A DNA stretch of 64,000 bases from Streptomyces pinistramenti (GTDB taxonomy: Bacteria; Actinomycetota; Actinomycetes; Streptomycetales; Streptomycetaceae): contig NZ_JAJCXB010000039.1 in assembly GCF_020564935.1 (NCBI RefSeq), forward strand, positions 1-64,000. The letters run 5' to 3'. Shown piece by piece: positions 38,847-48,145 of this stretch. Every line of letters starts with the position of its first letter. Position 1 is the first letter of the stretch. Position numbers and translations under genes: made by a program. A model generated the notes under the pieces. It ran no database searches. It saw nothing but the letters and a program-made list of their open reading frames with translations, and was not told the origin of the DNA.

Positions 38847-41800
38847 CAGGCGGACTTGCTCAGCTGGGACAGGATGGCGGCGGTGGCTTCCTCCATGTCG
38901 ACGCCGAGTTCCATGTTGAGGCGGTCCAGCCGTTCGGCGGCCCGCTCCAGCCCCGTGTGGTCGCCGAGCGCGGCATACGCGCGGAACAGGACGCGGTAGA
39001 GGTTCTCCATTTCCGGGGCCGCGTCCAGGCCCTTGGTCGCCGCCCACAGCGCACCGCGGGGATCCCGGGCGGCGAGGCAGTGCTCGGCCAGGTCGGCGGC
39101 GGCGTCCACGATCGCGGAGATCATGTCCTGGGCCATGTGCTCGGCCCAGGCGTAGCGGCGGCGGTCGACGCTGGAGAAGGGCCGGCCCCGCACCAGGCCG
39201 AGCGCGGCCCGCAGGTGCCCGGCTGCGTGTGGGCCGGGGGTGGCGGCGGTGTGGGTGAGGTGCTGGAAGCGGTGCCAGTCGCAGGCGACGGTGGGGGCCA
39301 TGGCGTAGCGGGCGTCGCTGGAGGTGGCGATGCGCGGCAGGTACGGGTTGCCGTCGTCGTCGGTGCCCAGCCATGTCCGCAGGCGGCTGACGGTGGCGTT
39401 GCGGTACTTCAAGGTGGCCTCCCGGCCGGGCCACATCGCTTCGTCGAGGGCGTGGTGGTCAAGGCCGGGGTGCAGCACCAGCCAGGCGGCCAGCTCGATG
39501 CTGGTGCGGCGCCGCTTGTTCTCGACGGTGCCCCTCGCGCCGTCGACATCGACGGGCCCCAGCACCAGCACCGCCGGGTGCGCGCCGTAGGCGTCCTCGT
39601 CCCCGCCTTCCGGCACAGACACGGGTACGGGCGCGGCGGACGGCGGGTTCTCGGTGAGGTCGGGCGGGGCGGGAACTGCCGGGACACCGCCGCCCTCGGG
39701 GGGCGTTGTCTCCGGTTCCGGTGCGGCAGGAGACGGCGCCTGCGCGGCAGGCCCGCCGGGCGCCTGCGCCGCCGGCAGGGGCGCCTCGGCCTGGGCGGCC
39801 GTGGAGTCGGGGGCGTCGTCGTAGACGGCGAACTGCGCGAGGAGACCGGGCACCTGGGCCGGGCCCGCCGGCTCCGTCGCCGCCGCGTGGTCCGTTGTCG
39901 GCGCACAGTTGTCTGCGAGGGCCGGGGGGAGGTCGGGGACGGCCCGCGGCGCCGTGGCGGCGGACTGCGGGGCCGCGACGTCGTCGGCGCGGGTGGTCGC
40001 CAGCACCTCCAGCGCCTGGGCGTAGTGCTCGTCGCTGAGGGACTGGACGCTGCACAACACCTCCACCGCGGTGCCGGGCAGCACCCACGCGACCGGTCCC
40101 GCGGCGACATCGGCACAGACCACCTGCGCCCCCTCGGGCACGTCGCTCTCGTCGCCCGTGGTCACCAGGGCGGTCGCGGACCGCGGCTGAGCGTCGATCA
40201 CCTGCCGCACCGCCACCAGGTCCTTCTGGCTGTCCGGGGTGTCGAGGTTGCCGGCGAGGACGACGTGCGTGCTCCACGCGGCTGCGGTGTCCACCCCGGT
40301 CCGCGCCCGGTGCATGCTCCCCGCCTCCAGCACGGCCAGGGCACGCTGCTGCTCGGCGTGGTGCACCCGCAGGGCGCCGAGGGCCTCGGTCAGGCCGGCG
40401 CAGGCGCTGACCCGCTCGGGCATCTCCTCCTGCAGCCCGGGAGCCACCTGGCCGACGGGGACGACGGTGAGGTGGTCGGCGAATTCGCTGGCGGCCAGTT
40501 CCAGAGCGATCGTCCGCAGGACACGGTGCCGGTCGGGCCCCGTCAGGTGCAGATGTCCGACGGCCTCCAGGTCGACCAGGACCAGATGCCCGCGCTCGTC
40601 CCACCCCAGCGACACCAGCGCCGGGTAGGGCGCCTCCACGTCGTCGCACTGCCCTGTCGGCAGCAGGCCGGCGCCGCGCGTGGGGCAGCTCCAGCGCTGC
40701 GGGGTATCGGCGGTGAAGGGCGGCACGGGGTCGGCGGGCGCGGTCAGGTGCAGCACGATGTCGCTCGGGCCGATCACCGCGGCGGACAGCGGGGGCAGTT
40801 CCCGTCCGGTCGCGGCGAGGTGGACCGCGGCGGTGCGCAGGGCCCCGTCGAGCATGGTGGTGTCCAGGGCGGCCTCGGCGGTGCGCAGGTCCTGCTCGGT
40901 GGCGGCGGCCTCGTCCTGGGGCAGGGCGATGCGGTGTCCGCGGTGGCGGCGGCGCTGTTGCAGGATCCGCCGGGTGGCCAGGGCGGAGAGCAGGGCGGCG
41001 GCCAGGACGCCGCCGCCGATCGCGGCGATCGTGGCGATCGTGGCGGGGCTGACCGCCTGCCGCGCGGAAGCGGCGCCGACCGGCGTGCCCGGCGCGGGCG
41101 TTGCCGGCTTCGGCGAGGGCGCGGCAGCAGACGGCGCCGCGTCCGGGCCCGCCGCGGGCCCCTCGGCGGGCGGTGCCGACGACGGCGCGTGCTGTTCTCC
41201 GCTCTGCCCGCCGGACGCCTCCGTCGCGGCCTTGTCCCCCGCACCGTCCGGGTCCTGCCCGTGGTGCTCGTGCGGGGGCGGCGCGGTGTCGCCGTCGGGG
41301 CCGGAACTCTCGTGTGAGTGTGCCTTCTTGGGGTCGTGCGCGTCGCTCTCGTGGTGGGGCGGGGCGGGGTTGGCCTGCGGGGGGAGGGTGAGGTGTTCGC
41401 CCGGGTAGATCAGGTCGGGGTCGTGGACGGTGTCCTTGTTCGCGGCGTAGAGGTCGGGCCAGCGGTCGGCGTCGCCGAGTTTCTTGCCGGCGATGGCGGA
41501 CAGGGAGTCCCCGGCGGCCACCGTGTACGTCGCGGCCTGCGCCTCGCCCGTTCCCGCCTCGGGGGCCGTTTCGGCGGAGGCGGGGGTGGCTGCGGCGAGT
41601 TCGGTGCGGACGTGCGTGCTGGCAGGGAGGTTGACGACGGTTCCGGCGGGCAGCGTCGCGCTGTGCGGCAGGTGGGGGTTGAGGGCGCGCAGTTCGCTGT
41701 GGCGCCGCCCGTCGCCGAGGTATTGCTCGGCCAGGTCCCACACCGTCTCCCCGGTCGCGCCGACCACGTGCCGGGGCCCAGTGTGGGCGGCCCGCTGCTG

Positions 41801-42259
41801 CGCGGGGACGTGAGGCGTCGCGGGGCCGGGCGTGGCGGTGGCGGTGTGGCTGACGGCGGTGGCGGGGGTTGCGGCCAGCGCGGTCGCCGAGGGGATGGCC
41901 AGCAGGCCGCCGAGCAGGACCGCGGCCAGGCGCTGCGGTGCGGCAAGACCCCGCACGCGCGGCGCGGCGCGGCGGCGCAGCAGGGCGGCGGCCTCCACCA
42001 GCAGGGAGGCGACGAACCACGCCCACAGCACCCAGCACACCAGGGTGAGGGCGGTGAACAGGACCTGCCCGCCGTCATCCGGCGCCATCAGCGCGTCCCC
42101 GACCTGACCGGCCGTCGGCAGGCCGGCGGGCAGCGTGCCGATGCGCAGCAGCGCCAGCGGCAGTCCGGCGACGAGGGCGGCCAGGGCGGCCAGGCTGCCG
42201 GCGGCGCGGACCAGGGCGAGCGGCCAGGGGCGGCGTGCGGGGGCGTGGGGGAGAGGCAT
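38846..42259 (-). CDS. membrane protein with two LysM domains and a BTAD-type C-terminus
   Basis: A 1137-residue protein. N-terminal membrane helices (about 10-40, 60-85, 105-130) precede two LysM modules: HVVGATGETVWDLAEQYLGD at about 160-210 and YTVAAGDSLSAIAGKKLGDA at about 240-295. A His/Pro-rich linker leads to another helix near 405-425. A cytoplasmic domain follows, ending in VLVLGPVDVDGARGTVENKR, an HTH (ATLKYRNATVSRLRTWLG), and a BTAD helical domain over the last 150 residues. LysM binds peptidoglycan and BTAD is usually regulatory. Such fusions accompany Tad loci in Actinobacteria and may sense or anchor the pilus at the wall. Confidence 0.8.
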   Translation of the reverse strand: MPLPHAPARRPWPLALVRAAGSLAALAALVAGLPLALLRIGTLPAGLPTAGQVGDALMAPDDGGQVLFTALTLVCWVLWAWFVASLLVEAAALLRRRAAPRVRGLAAPQRLAAVLLGGLLAIPSATALAATPATAVSHTATATPGPATPHVPAQQRAAHTGPRHVVGATGETVWDLAEQYLGDGRRHSELRALNPHLPHSATLPAGTVVNLPASTHVRTELAAATPASAETAPEAGTGEAQAATYTVAAGDSLSAIAGKKLGDADRWPDLYAANKDTVHDPDLIYPGEHLTLPPQANPAPPHHESDAHDPKKAHSHESSGPDGDTAPPPHEHHGQDPDGAGDKAATEASGGQSGEQHAPSSAPPAEGPAAGPDAAPSAAAPSPKPATPAPGTPVGAASARQAVSPATIATIAAIGGGVLAAALLSALATRRILQQRRRHRGHRIALPQDEAAATEQDLRTAEAALDTTMLDGALRTAAVHLAATGRELPPLSAAVIGPSDIVLHLTAPADPVPPFTADTPQRWSCPTRGAGLLPTGQCDDVEAPYPALVSLGWDERGHLVLVDLEAVGHLHLTGPDRHRVLRTIALELAASEFADHLTVVPVGQVAPGLQEEMPERVSACAGLTEALGALRVHHAEQQRALAVLEAGSMHRARTGVDTAAAWSTHVVLAGNLDTPDSQKDLVAVRQVIDAQPRSATALVTTGDESDVPEGAQVVCADVAAGPVAWVLPGTAVEVLCSVQSLSDEHYAQALEVLATTRADDVAAPQSAATAPRAVPDLPPALADNCAPTTDHAAATEPAGPAQVPGLLAQFAVYDDAPDSTAAQAEAPLPAAQAPGGPAAQAPSPAAPEPETTPPEGGGVPAVPAPPDLTENPPSAAPVPVSVPEGGDEDAYGAHPAVLVLGPVDVDGARGTVENKRRRTSIELAAWLVLHPGLDHHALDEAMWPGREATLKYRNATVSRLRTWLGTDDDGNPYLPRIATSSDARYAMAPTVACDWHRFQHLTHTAATPGPHAAGHLRAALGLVRGRPFSSVDRRRYAWAEHMAQDMISAIVDAAADLAEHCLAARDPRGALWAATKGLDAAPEMENLYRVLFRAYAALGDHTGLERAAERLDRLNMELGVDMEEATAAILSQLSKSA

Positions 42260-42260
42260 G

Positions 42261-42716
42261 TCAGTCTCCGACCTGGTGGACGAGCTGGGCACTTCCGTGC
42301 CCGGTGACGGGCAGAGTGGTCAAGCCGGCACCGGTGAGCAGCAGGCAGTGGTAGGTGTCGGCAACGGTCACCTCCAGGCGCGTGCCGCCGCCGGCGACGG
42401 TGACGGTGCCCTCGACGCCGGCGGTGCGGAGGAAGGAGCGGGCGACGGAGGCGGCGGCGTCGGGGTCGACGACGACCGGCCCGCCGGGGATGGCCTGGCC
42501 GGCGTCGCTCTGCTGACCGCCCGCCCGCGCCGCGGCATTGGCGACGTCGTCGGCGTGCGCGGACGCCTTGAGCTGGCCGCCGCCGTCGACGACCAGGGCC
42601 AGCAGGCCGATGAAGACCACCCCGACCATCAGCCAGAAGAGGGTGGCCGAGCCCCGCTCAGGATCCGCAGGGCGGCGGCGGGCCAGGGTGCGCAGTGCGG
42701 TCAGGTGGGGGCGCAT
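42261..42716 (-). CDS. TadE/TadG-type pseudopilin with one membrane anchor
   Basis: A 151-residue protein. A basic start ends in ERGSATLFWLMVGVVFIGLL (about 19-38), a prepilin-like anchor (Arg-Gly-Ser before a hydrophobic helix). The extracytoplasmic part contains HADDVANAAARAGGQQ, usual for TadG-like minor pilins, and one Cys. One base separates its stop from the LysM-BTAD ATG. Confidence 0.75.
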   Translation of the reverse strand: MRPHLTALRTLARRRPADPERGSATLFWLMVGVVFIGLLALVVDGGGQLKASAHADDVANAAARAGGQQSDAGQAIPGGPVVVDPDAAASVARSFLRTAGVEGTVTVAGGGTRLEVTVADTYHCLLLTGAGLTTLPVTGHGSAQLVHQVGD

Positions 42717-42717
42717 G

Positions 42718-43173
42718 TCACTCCGCGCGGTCGGCGTACTGGTCCAGCGCACTGGTGGCGGTGGCGGTGAGCGTCTTGGAGCCGGGCAGCCCCGGCACCG
42801 TCAGCTGGGAGAGCGGGATGGTGCAGGTGACGGTGGCGCTCACGCTCGCGGCCTGGCCGGGCGGTGCGTTGAACGCGCCGGTGTCGATCCGGACGCTGCT
42901 GCTGGTGCAGTTGCGGTCGTCCTGGCGCAGCGAGGCGTGCGCGGCGGCATGTCCGCGGGCCTGGGCGGTGTCCGCGTCGGCGGCCTGCGAGGCGGCGCGG
43001 GCCGCGGAGTTGGCGGCGTTGTCGACGCTGGAGTCGAAGAGGCCGGCCAGGCCGTAGGCGGCGAGCAGCCCCAAGAACGGCAGCAGGAACGTCACGCAGA
43101 TGACCGTCTCCAGGGTGTAGGTGCCCCGGTCATCCCGCCACCACAGCCCCCGGGCGCGCAGCATCGTCGTCAC
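42718..43173 (-). CDS. TadE-like minor pilin
   Basis: A 151-residue protein from a GTG overlapping the previous stop as GTGA. DDRGTYTLETVICVTFLLPF at about 15-34 is the TadE pattern of a glycine before a hydrophobic helix with Glu at +5. The rest is extracytoplasmic with a cysteine pair that may bond. It would initiate or adapt Flp pilus assembly. Confidence 0.75.
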   Translation of the reverse strand: MTTMLRARGLWWRDDRGTYTLETVICVTFLLPFLGLLAAYGLAGLFDSSVDNAANSAARAASQAADADTAQARGHAAAHASLRQDDRNCTSSSVRIDTGAFNAPPGQAASVSATVTCTIPLSQLTVPGLPGSKTLTATATSALDQYADRAE

Positions 43174-43604
43174 AGCCCCGCCTCCACATCCCAGCGCTCG
43201 ACCGGGACTTCCGCGCTCTTGGTGACCTGCGGCGTCCAGCCGGGCACCAGCGACAGGCTGCTGCCGGTGACCGTCACCCGCACCCGGTCCGCACTCGATC
43301 CGGCCGTCGAGACGACGGTGCCCTTGATGAGGTGGACGCCGGCGAGCCAGGTGCGGGCACGGTCGGCGCCGTCGCCGGGCCGCGCCTGATAGGCGGCGCC
43401 GGCCGTGGCCGCCTTGCGGGCGGCGGTCAGCGCCGCCTCCTGCGCCAGATACCACATGCCCAACTGCAGCCCGGCGCACAGGATCAGCATGACGGCCGGG
43501 GCGATGATGGTGAACTCCAGCGTCCCCATCCCCTCATCGCCCCGCCCGCCCGCGCCCACGCTCGTGCACCGGGCACGCCACCGCTGCCCCCCTCGTCGCC
43601 ACAT
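43170..43604 (-). CDS. TadE-like minor pilin
   Basis: A 144-residue protein with GMGTLEFTIIAPAVMLILCA at about 25-44, the Gly-x-x-x-x-Glu anchor of TadE proteins, followed by an extracytoplasmic domain. It overlaps the next gene as GTGA. It may pair with the other TadE-like protein. Confidence 0.8.
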   Translation of the reverse strand: MWRRGGQRWRARCTSVGAGGRGDEGMGTLEFTIIAPAVMLILCAGLQLGMWYLAQEAALTAARKAATAGAAYQARPGDGADRARTWLAGVHLIKGTVVSTAGSSADRVRVTVTGSSLSLVPGWTPQVTKSAEVPVERWDVEAGL

Positions 43605-43605
43605 C

Positions 43606-43827
43606 TCAGAACGAGCTCTTGAAGGTGTTCATCAGCGAGTCGAACTTGCCGTTGAAGGCGACACCGAAGGCGGTGGCGGCGACGATGAGGACCGCGCCGA
43701 TGATGAGTTTCTCCAGCGTCTCCAGGCCGGCGTCGCTGCGTGCCCCGGTCATGCGGGCCACGCAGGTCAGCCAGCGGTCGGCCAGCCGCGAGCGCAGAGT
43801 GCGCAGGGTGCGGGCGGTGTGTTTCAC
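43606..43827 (-). CDS. Flp-type pilin subunit
   Basis: A 73-residue protein. A long basic N-terminal region (about 34 residues) precedes GLETLEKLIIGAVLIVAATA and FGVAFNGKFDSLM. The Gly-Leu-Glu junction and Glu at +5-like position fit Flp/TadA-family pilins cut by the A24 peptidase. It is probably the major pilin. Confidence 0.75.
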   Translation of the reverse strand: MKHTARTLRTLRSRLADRWLTCVARMTGARSDAGLETLEKLIIGAVLIVAATAFGVAFNGKFDSLMNTFKSSF

Positions 43828-43878
43828 AGGAAGTCCCCCTTATGCGGACGAAACGGTGATCGGTGACGGTGGTGGGTG

Positions 43879-44781
43879 TCAGGTGCTGATGAGGGTCTGG
43901 AAGAGCGGGAAACCGAGGGTGGCGAACAGCACGACGAACAGCACCGTTCCCGGCACCACGCTCTTCTCCGAGTCGGCGTTGGCCTCGGCCTGGACATCGG
44001 TCTGCAGCCGCTTGCGCAGCGCCTTGGCCTGCGTCTCCAGCGCCGCGATGATGGAAGCCCCCTCACCGCCGGCGTGCGCGAACGTATCGGCAGGGCCCGC
44101 GAGTTCGGGGACGTCCAGCTGCTCGGACAGCGCCTTGAGCGCATCCCACGGCGGCGTACCCGACAGCCGGGCCTGATCCAGCACCGTCCGGATGCGGGTG
44201 TAGACGGGCCCGTCTCCCACGGCCGCCGTCTCGTACAGGGCCCGCTCGGCACCGGAATGCGCCCCGCGCTGCAGACGGGCCCGCTCCATCAGCGAGGCCA
44301 CCGCGTAGCGGTACTCCAGCCGCAACTTCTTCGCCTTGCCGCGCACGTTGGTGTCGGCGGACACCCACATGAGTGCGCCGAACATGACCGAGACGAACAG
44401 CGGCATCACGAACGGCAGGTGCACCCCGGCCAGGGCGGCCAGGGCGAGGGCCATCTGCGGCATCACGAACCCCCCGGCCGCGCCGATGACCTTGTCGCCG
44501 ACGTGCTTGGCCGCGGAGATGCCCAGCAGGTCGAGGTCCTTGCGCGGGACGCCGATCCGCGCGCCGGCCGATCCCAGCACCCGTACGCCGACCTGCTCGG
44601 TCCACCGCGCACTGCGCGAGGCCCCCGAGCCCTGCTGCGGCGGCAGGGCCGCCGCGGTGGTGTTCTCCAGCCGGTCGAGGACCGACCCCAGATCCGGACG
44701 GGAGGGCAGCAGCTCCCGGACCACCACGAACGCGCCGCCGCCGATCATCGCGCCGTACACGGCACTCGCCATCGAGATCAT
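43879..44781 (-). CDS. tadC: TadC-like inner-membrane platform protein
   Basis: A 300-residue T2SF (GspF)-domain protein. It has an N-terminal helix, two central helices (about 107-150), the conserved cytoplasmic helices (LEYRYAVASLMERARLQRGA, PPWDALKALSEQLDVPELAG), and a final helix (VVPGTVLFVVLFATLGFPLF). It overlaps TadB as TGATG. With TadB it forms the platform on which TadA acts. Confidence 0.85.
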   Translation of the reverse strand: MISMASAVYGAMIGGGAFVVVRELLPSRPDLGSVLDRLENTTAAALPPQQGSGASRSARWTEQVGVRVLGSAGARIGVPRKDLDLLGISAAKHVGDKVIGAAGGFVMPQMALALAALAGVHLPFVMPLFVSVMFGALMWVSADTNVRGKAKKLRLEYRYAVASLMERARLQRGAHSGAERALYETAAVGDGPVYTRIRTVLDQARLSGTPPWDALKALSEQLDVPELAGPADTFAHAGGEGASIIAALETQAKALRKRLQTDVQAEANADSEKSVVPGTVLFVVLFATLGFPLFQTLIST

Positions 44782-45719
44782 CAGACGCCCCCCTGCCCGG
44801 CCGCCGCGGCGCCAGCCTGCTTGCCCTGCTCGTCCAGCCCCGGCCCCGGCTTCGGGTGCAGGAGCCGTGGTGAGGACCGCACCGCGCACAGGCGCCGCAG
44901 CCACACCAGCGCCCCCACGAACCCTGCACCCATGAGCAGCAGCCACATCTGCCCGCCCGCGGTGCTGTAGACGGGGCCGAAGCTGCTGCCCATGGTGAAG
45001 CCCATGACCAGCACGATGATCGCCACCCAGCGGGTCTGCGTGCGCACCTTTTGCCGGTCGGCGTCCACGGTCCGCAGCGACGCGGCCTCTTCGGCCGTCA
45101 GGTCGGACAGGGACTGCAGGGTGTCGACCATGCCGCGGCCACGGTCGCGGATGTGAGTGAGAAAGACCAGCACCACGTTGTCGACGGCGCCGTCGCCGAG
45201 GTCGTCGGCGAACGCGCGGTAGGCGGTCTCCGCATCGACGCCCATACGCAGGCGGGCCTCCAGCGTGCGGACCGGTTCGTGGATTTCGGCGGGGACCTGC
45301 CGCATGGCGCCGCTGATGGCGGCCTCCAGGGTGTGCCCGACGACGTGCGCGCCGGCCAGGTGCTGCAGCCAGCGGGCCAGCGCCTCCAGGCGCACGATGC
45401 GGCGGGTGGAGGTGACCGAGGGATGCCAGATCCACGGGAACCCGGCGATCACCCCGGCGGCCAGCAGACCCTGCACCGGCTGGGCCGTCCAGATCCACAC
45501 CCCGACCATGGCGACGCCGGCGAGGGTGACGATCCACCGGTAGCGCTCCGCCCACGCGCCGGGCAGCGACGCGCACACCCGCTGCCACACCGAGGCCCGA
45601 CGCACCCGCCCCCGGACCGGCCCCGGCAGCGGCCTGAAGGACCGCACGCACATCACGACGCCGACGGCCATGAGCAGGCCGCACAGCGCGCCGAGCATCC
45701 CCAGCTGTCCCAGACTCAT
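44781..45719 (-). CDS. tadB: TadB-like inner-membrane platform protein
   Basis: A 312-residue T2SF-domain protein with an N-terminal helix, two helices at about 63-100, the cytoplasmic core (VRLEALARWLQHLAGAHVVG, LGDGAVDNVVLVFLTHIRDR) and C-terminal helices near 230-275. It overlaps TadA as ATGA. Confidence 0.85.
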   Translation of the reverse strand: MSLGQLGMLGALCGLLMAVGVVMCVRSFRPLPGPVRGRVRRASVWQRVCASLPGAWAERYRWIVTLAGVAMVGVWIWTAQPVQGLLAAGVIAGFPWIWHPSVTSTRRIVRLEALARWLQHLAGAHVVGHTLEAAISGAMRQVPAEIHEPVRTLEARLRMGVDAETAYRAFADDLGDGAVDNVVLVFLTHIRDRGRGMVDTLQSLSDLTAEEAASLRTVDADRQKVRTQTRWVAIIVLVMGFTMGSSFGPVYSTAGGQMWLLLMGAGFVGALVWLRRLCAVRSSPRLLHPKPGPGLDEQGKQAGAAAAGQGGV

Positions 45720-47272
45720 CGCCGCACCAGCTCCATCGGCCGCGGCCAGCGCCCGAACTGCGCCTCGGCCAGCCAGCGTTTGTCGAACCCGACGTCGGCG
45801 AGCTCCTGCAGCACCTCGCCCGTCGGAAGGTCCCGCGGCACCCCGCGCGGATCGCCCCCGCCGGGTGGGGCGAAGACGTGGCTGAAGGCGGGCCGGCCGC
45901 CCTCGCCGGGGGTGACCTGGAGAATGTCGGAGACGTAGCGGTGGCGGCGTCCGCCGATCTGCGTCTGGTCGGTCTGCCGGATGAACACCACGAAGTTCAC
46001 CGCGTTGGCGACGAGCTGGTGGGTGGAGTCGACGTCCATGCCTGCGCCCTGGCACAACTGCACCAGCCGTGGCAGGACCAGCCGCGGATAGGCGGCGTGC
46101 AGCGTGCACATGCTGCCGCGGCCTCCGGAGCTCATCGCATCCAGCATCGGGACGACCTCGGTGGACCGGACCTCACCGACGACCACCCGCGTGGAGAGCA
46201 TCCGCAAGGTGTGCGGATACATGTCGGCGATCGTGATCCGCCCGGTCTCCCGACCGTCCTCGCCGACCTCTCCGTTGCCGGCGCGTTCCTCCATCGCCAG
46301 CACATGCGCGGCCACTTCCGGGTCCTCGTCCAAGAACAGCTCCCGGTCGCTCTCCAGCGTCACGATGCGCTCGCCGGGACCGACCTTGCGCACCAGCGCC
46401 CGCAGCAGCGACGTCTTGCCCACCCCCATGTCCCCGGCGATCAGCACCGTCTGCCGCGCGGCCACCAGCCCCTGCAAGAACGCGCTGATCGCCGGGGAGA
46501 GCGTGCCCCACCCGACCATGTCCTCCAGGGACGCGCTCATCACCCGGTGGCGGCGGATCGCCATGGTCGGCCGGCTCGTCAACAGCGTCGCCGCGACCCG
46601 GGAGCGGTCCGGCAGCCGGAAATTCACCATCGGGCTGGCCGGGTTCAGGATGCGGTCACCGTGACCTGAGCGGACCGCGAGCCGGTTGATGAGCGCGACC
46701 AGGCTCTCGTCGTCGTCCGCCACAGGATCCACGCGTCGGGTGGCCCTGTCGAAGTAGTCCACCCACACCCGGTCGCCGTCGACGACGATGTTCTCGACGC
46801 TCGCGTCCTCCAGGTACTGCTGCAGGGGCCCGGCCTTGAATAGCGCGTTGATGATGGCCTGCCGCACCGTCTCCAACTGCACCGGACTCAGCGGCGCCGC
46901 CTTGCGGGCATGCTCGACCGACCAGGCCGAGACCCGCTTGGCGACCAGAGAGCGGGCCAGCTCCAGCTGGTCCTCGGCACTCAGCCGCGCCTCGCTGCCA
47001 CGCTCGTGCTCCACCAGGTCCTGCGAGACCGCGTCCTGCAACTCCCGCACCACGGCCCGGGAAACCGGCAGCACCCCCGGCAAGTCCGCCAGAGAGCCGG
47101 CCCCCGACGGCCCGGCCGGTCCCGGCCTCGGCGCCTTGCCCAGCGGCACCGGCGCGGCCTCCGCAGGAAGCACCCCGGGCCGGCTGGGCCCGCCGGGCAG
47201 CCGCTGCGCGAGGACGTCCTTGAGCATCCCGGAGAACGGAGAACCCGCCCCCGAGCCGTTGACGTCAGCCAC
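45716..47272 (-). CDS. tadA: TadA/CpaF-type secretion ATPase
   Basis: A 518-residue protein. An N-terminal Pro-rich extension (1-70) precedes the VirB11/CpaF domain: ASVENIVVDGDRVWVDYFDR, Walker A GDMGVGKT at 280-287, VTLESDRELFLDEDPEV, and the Walker B/His region TRVVVGEVRSTEVVPMLDAM with GGRGSMCTLHAAYP. It hydrolyses ATP to extrude and possibly retract the Flp pilus. It begins at a GTG overlapping the TadZ-like gene by 8 bp. Confidence 0.95.
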   Translation of the reverse strand: MADVNGSGAGSPFSGMLKDVLAQRLPGGPSRPGVLPAEAAPVPLGKAPRPGPAGPSGAGSLADLPGVLPVSRAVVRELQDAVSQDLVEHERGSEARLSAEDQLELARSLVAKRVSAWSVEHARKAAPLSPVQLETVRQAIINALFKAGPLQQYLEDASVENIVVDGDRVWVDYFDRATRRVDPVADDDESLVALINRLAVRSGHGDRILNPASPMVNFRLPDRSRVAATLLTSRPTMAIRRHRVMSASLEDMVGWGTLSPAISAFLQGLVAARQTVLIAGDMGVGKTSLLRALVRKVGPGERIVTLESDRELFLDEDPEVAAHVLAMEERAGNGEVGEDGRETGRITIADMYPHTLRMLSTRVVVGEVRSTEVVPMLDAMSSGGRGSMCTLHAAYPRLVLPRLVQLCQGAGMDVDSTHQLVANAVNFVVFIRQTDQTQIGGRRHRYVSDILQVTPGEGGRPAFSHVFAPPGGGDPRGVPRDLPTGEVLQELADVGFDKRWLAEAQFGRWPRPMELVRR

Positions 47273-48140
47273 CGAGCCTCACCTCCTGGCGCGGAGCGGT
47301 CAGCCGCTGCACCACACTGGCCACCACCGGAGAGGACACCGCAGGCGCCGGAAGCTGCATCCGCAGACGCCGCGTACTGGCATCCACCCCCACCGCGCGA
47401 GCGGCCTCCCGGGCCCGCTTGAGCAACGCCATCGACCCCGGCTTCTGACGGGTGGTCGCGCCGTGGGTGAGCAGCCGCGCGGTCTTCTCCTCCCACGGCA
47501 ACGTGCCCACCACCGGTATCTGCAGCCGCCGGTGAATCTCCGCGGCCGGCACACTTCCCTCCTGCACCAGCAGCAGCCGCAAGGCGTCCGCCCCCGTACC
47601 GCGCTCCTCCAGTTCCCCCTGCAGCGCTCGGGCGACGGGAAGCGACTGTGCCACCGACGTCAGCGTCGTACGGACCACGAGCACCACCAGGTCGGCGCGG
47701 TGCAGCAACGGGCGCGGAGACAACGACGGATGCACCCCGCCCGGCTCGATGACCGCCCGCCCCGCGTCGACGACCACGTCGTACCCGGCGTGCTGGTCCA
47801 TCGCCTGCAGCAGCAGTCCCAGCGGCTCCCAGGTCTGGGCGAGCGCCGCGGCCTGCAGCGGATCGGTCAGCCCCGGCAGCCACAACCGACTGCCGCCCTC
47901 ATCCAGACGCCGCAGGTGCGCCTCGAACGCTTCCGCCAACGCCCCTTCGCGGTCGGCCTGCGCCAGATGCCACAGGCCGACTTCACCGCCCCACTGCCCC
48001 ATGCCGTAGCCCGTACGGACGGAGCCGCCCTTCGGATCAGCCTCCGCCAGCAGCGACGGCCGCGGCCCCGACAACGCCATCGCCAGCGCCGCCACCGTCA
48101 CCCCACTCGCATGCGCCGACGTCAGCGCCACCACCGGCAT
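47265..48140 (-). CDS. TadZ/CpaE-like localisation protein with degenerate Walker A
   Basis: A 291-residue MinD/ParA-fold protein. The P-loop position reads LTSAHASGVTVAALAMAL, lacking the GKT lysine, and the switch region reads LLAEADPKGGSV. VVVDAGR and LVVLVVRTTLTSV match the remaining strands. TadZ proteins with weak or lost ATPase activity place the pilus apparatus in the cell. Position directly before TadA supports this. Confidence 0.8.
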   Translation of the reverse strand: MPVVALTSAHASGVTVAALAMALSGPRPSLLAEADPKGGSVRTGYGMGQWGGEVGLWHLAQADREGALAEAFEAHLRRLDEGGSRLWLPGLTDPLQAAALAQTWEPLGLLLQAMDQHAGYDVVVDAGRAVIEPGGVHPSLSPRPLLHRADLVVLVVRTTLTSVAQSLPVARALQGELEERGTGADALRLLLVQEGSVPAAEIHRRLQIPVVGTLPWEEKTARLLTHGATTRQKPGSMALLKRAREAARAVGVDASTRRLRMQLPAPAVSSPVVASVVQRLTAPRQEVRLGG

Positions 48141-48145
48141 CCCGC

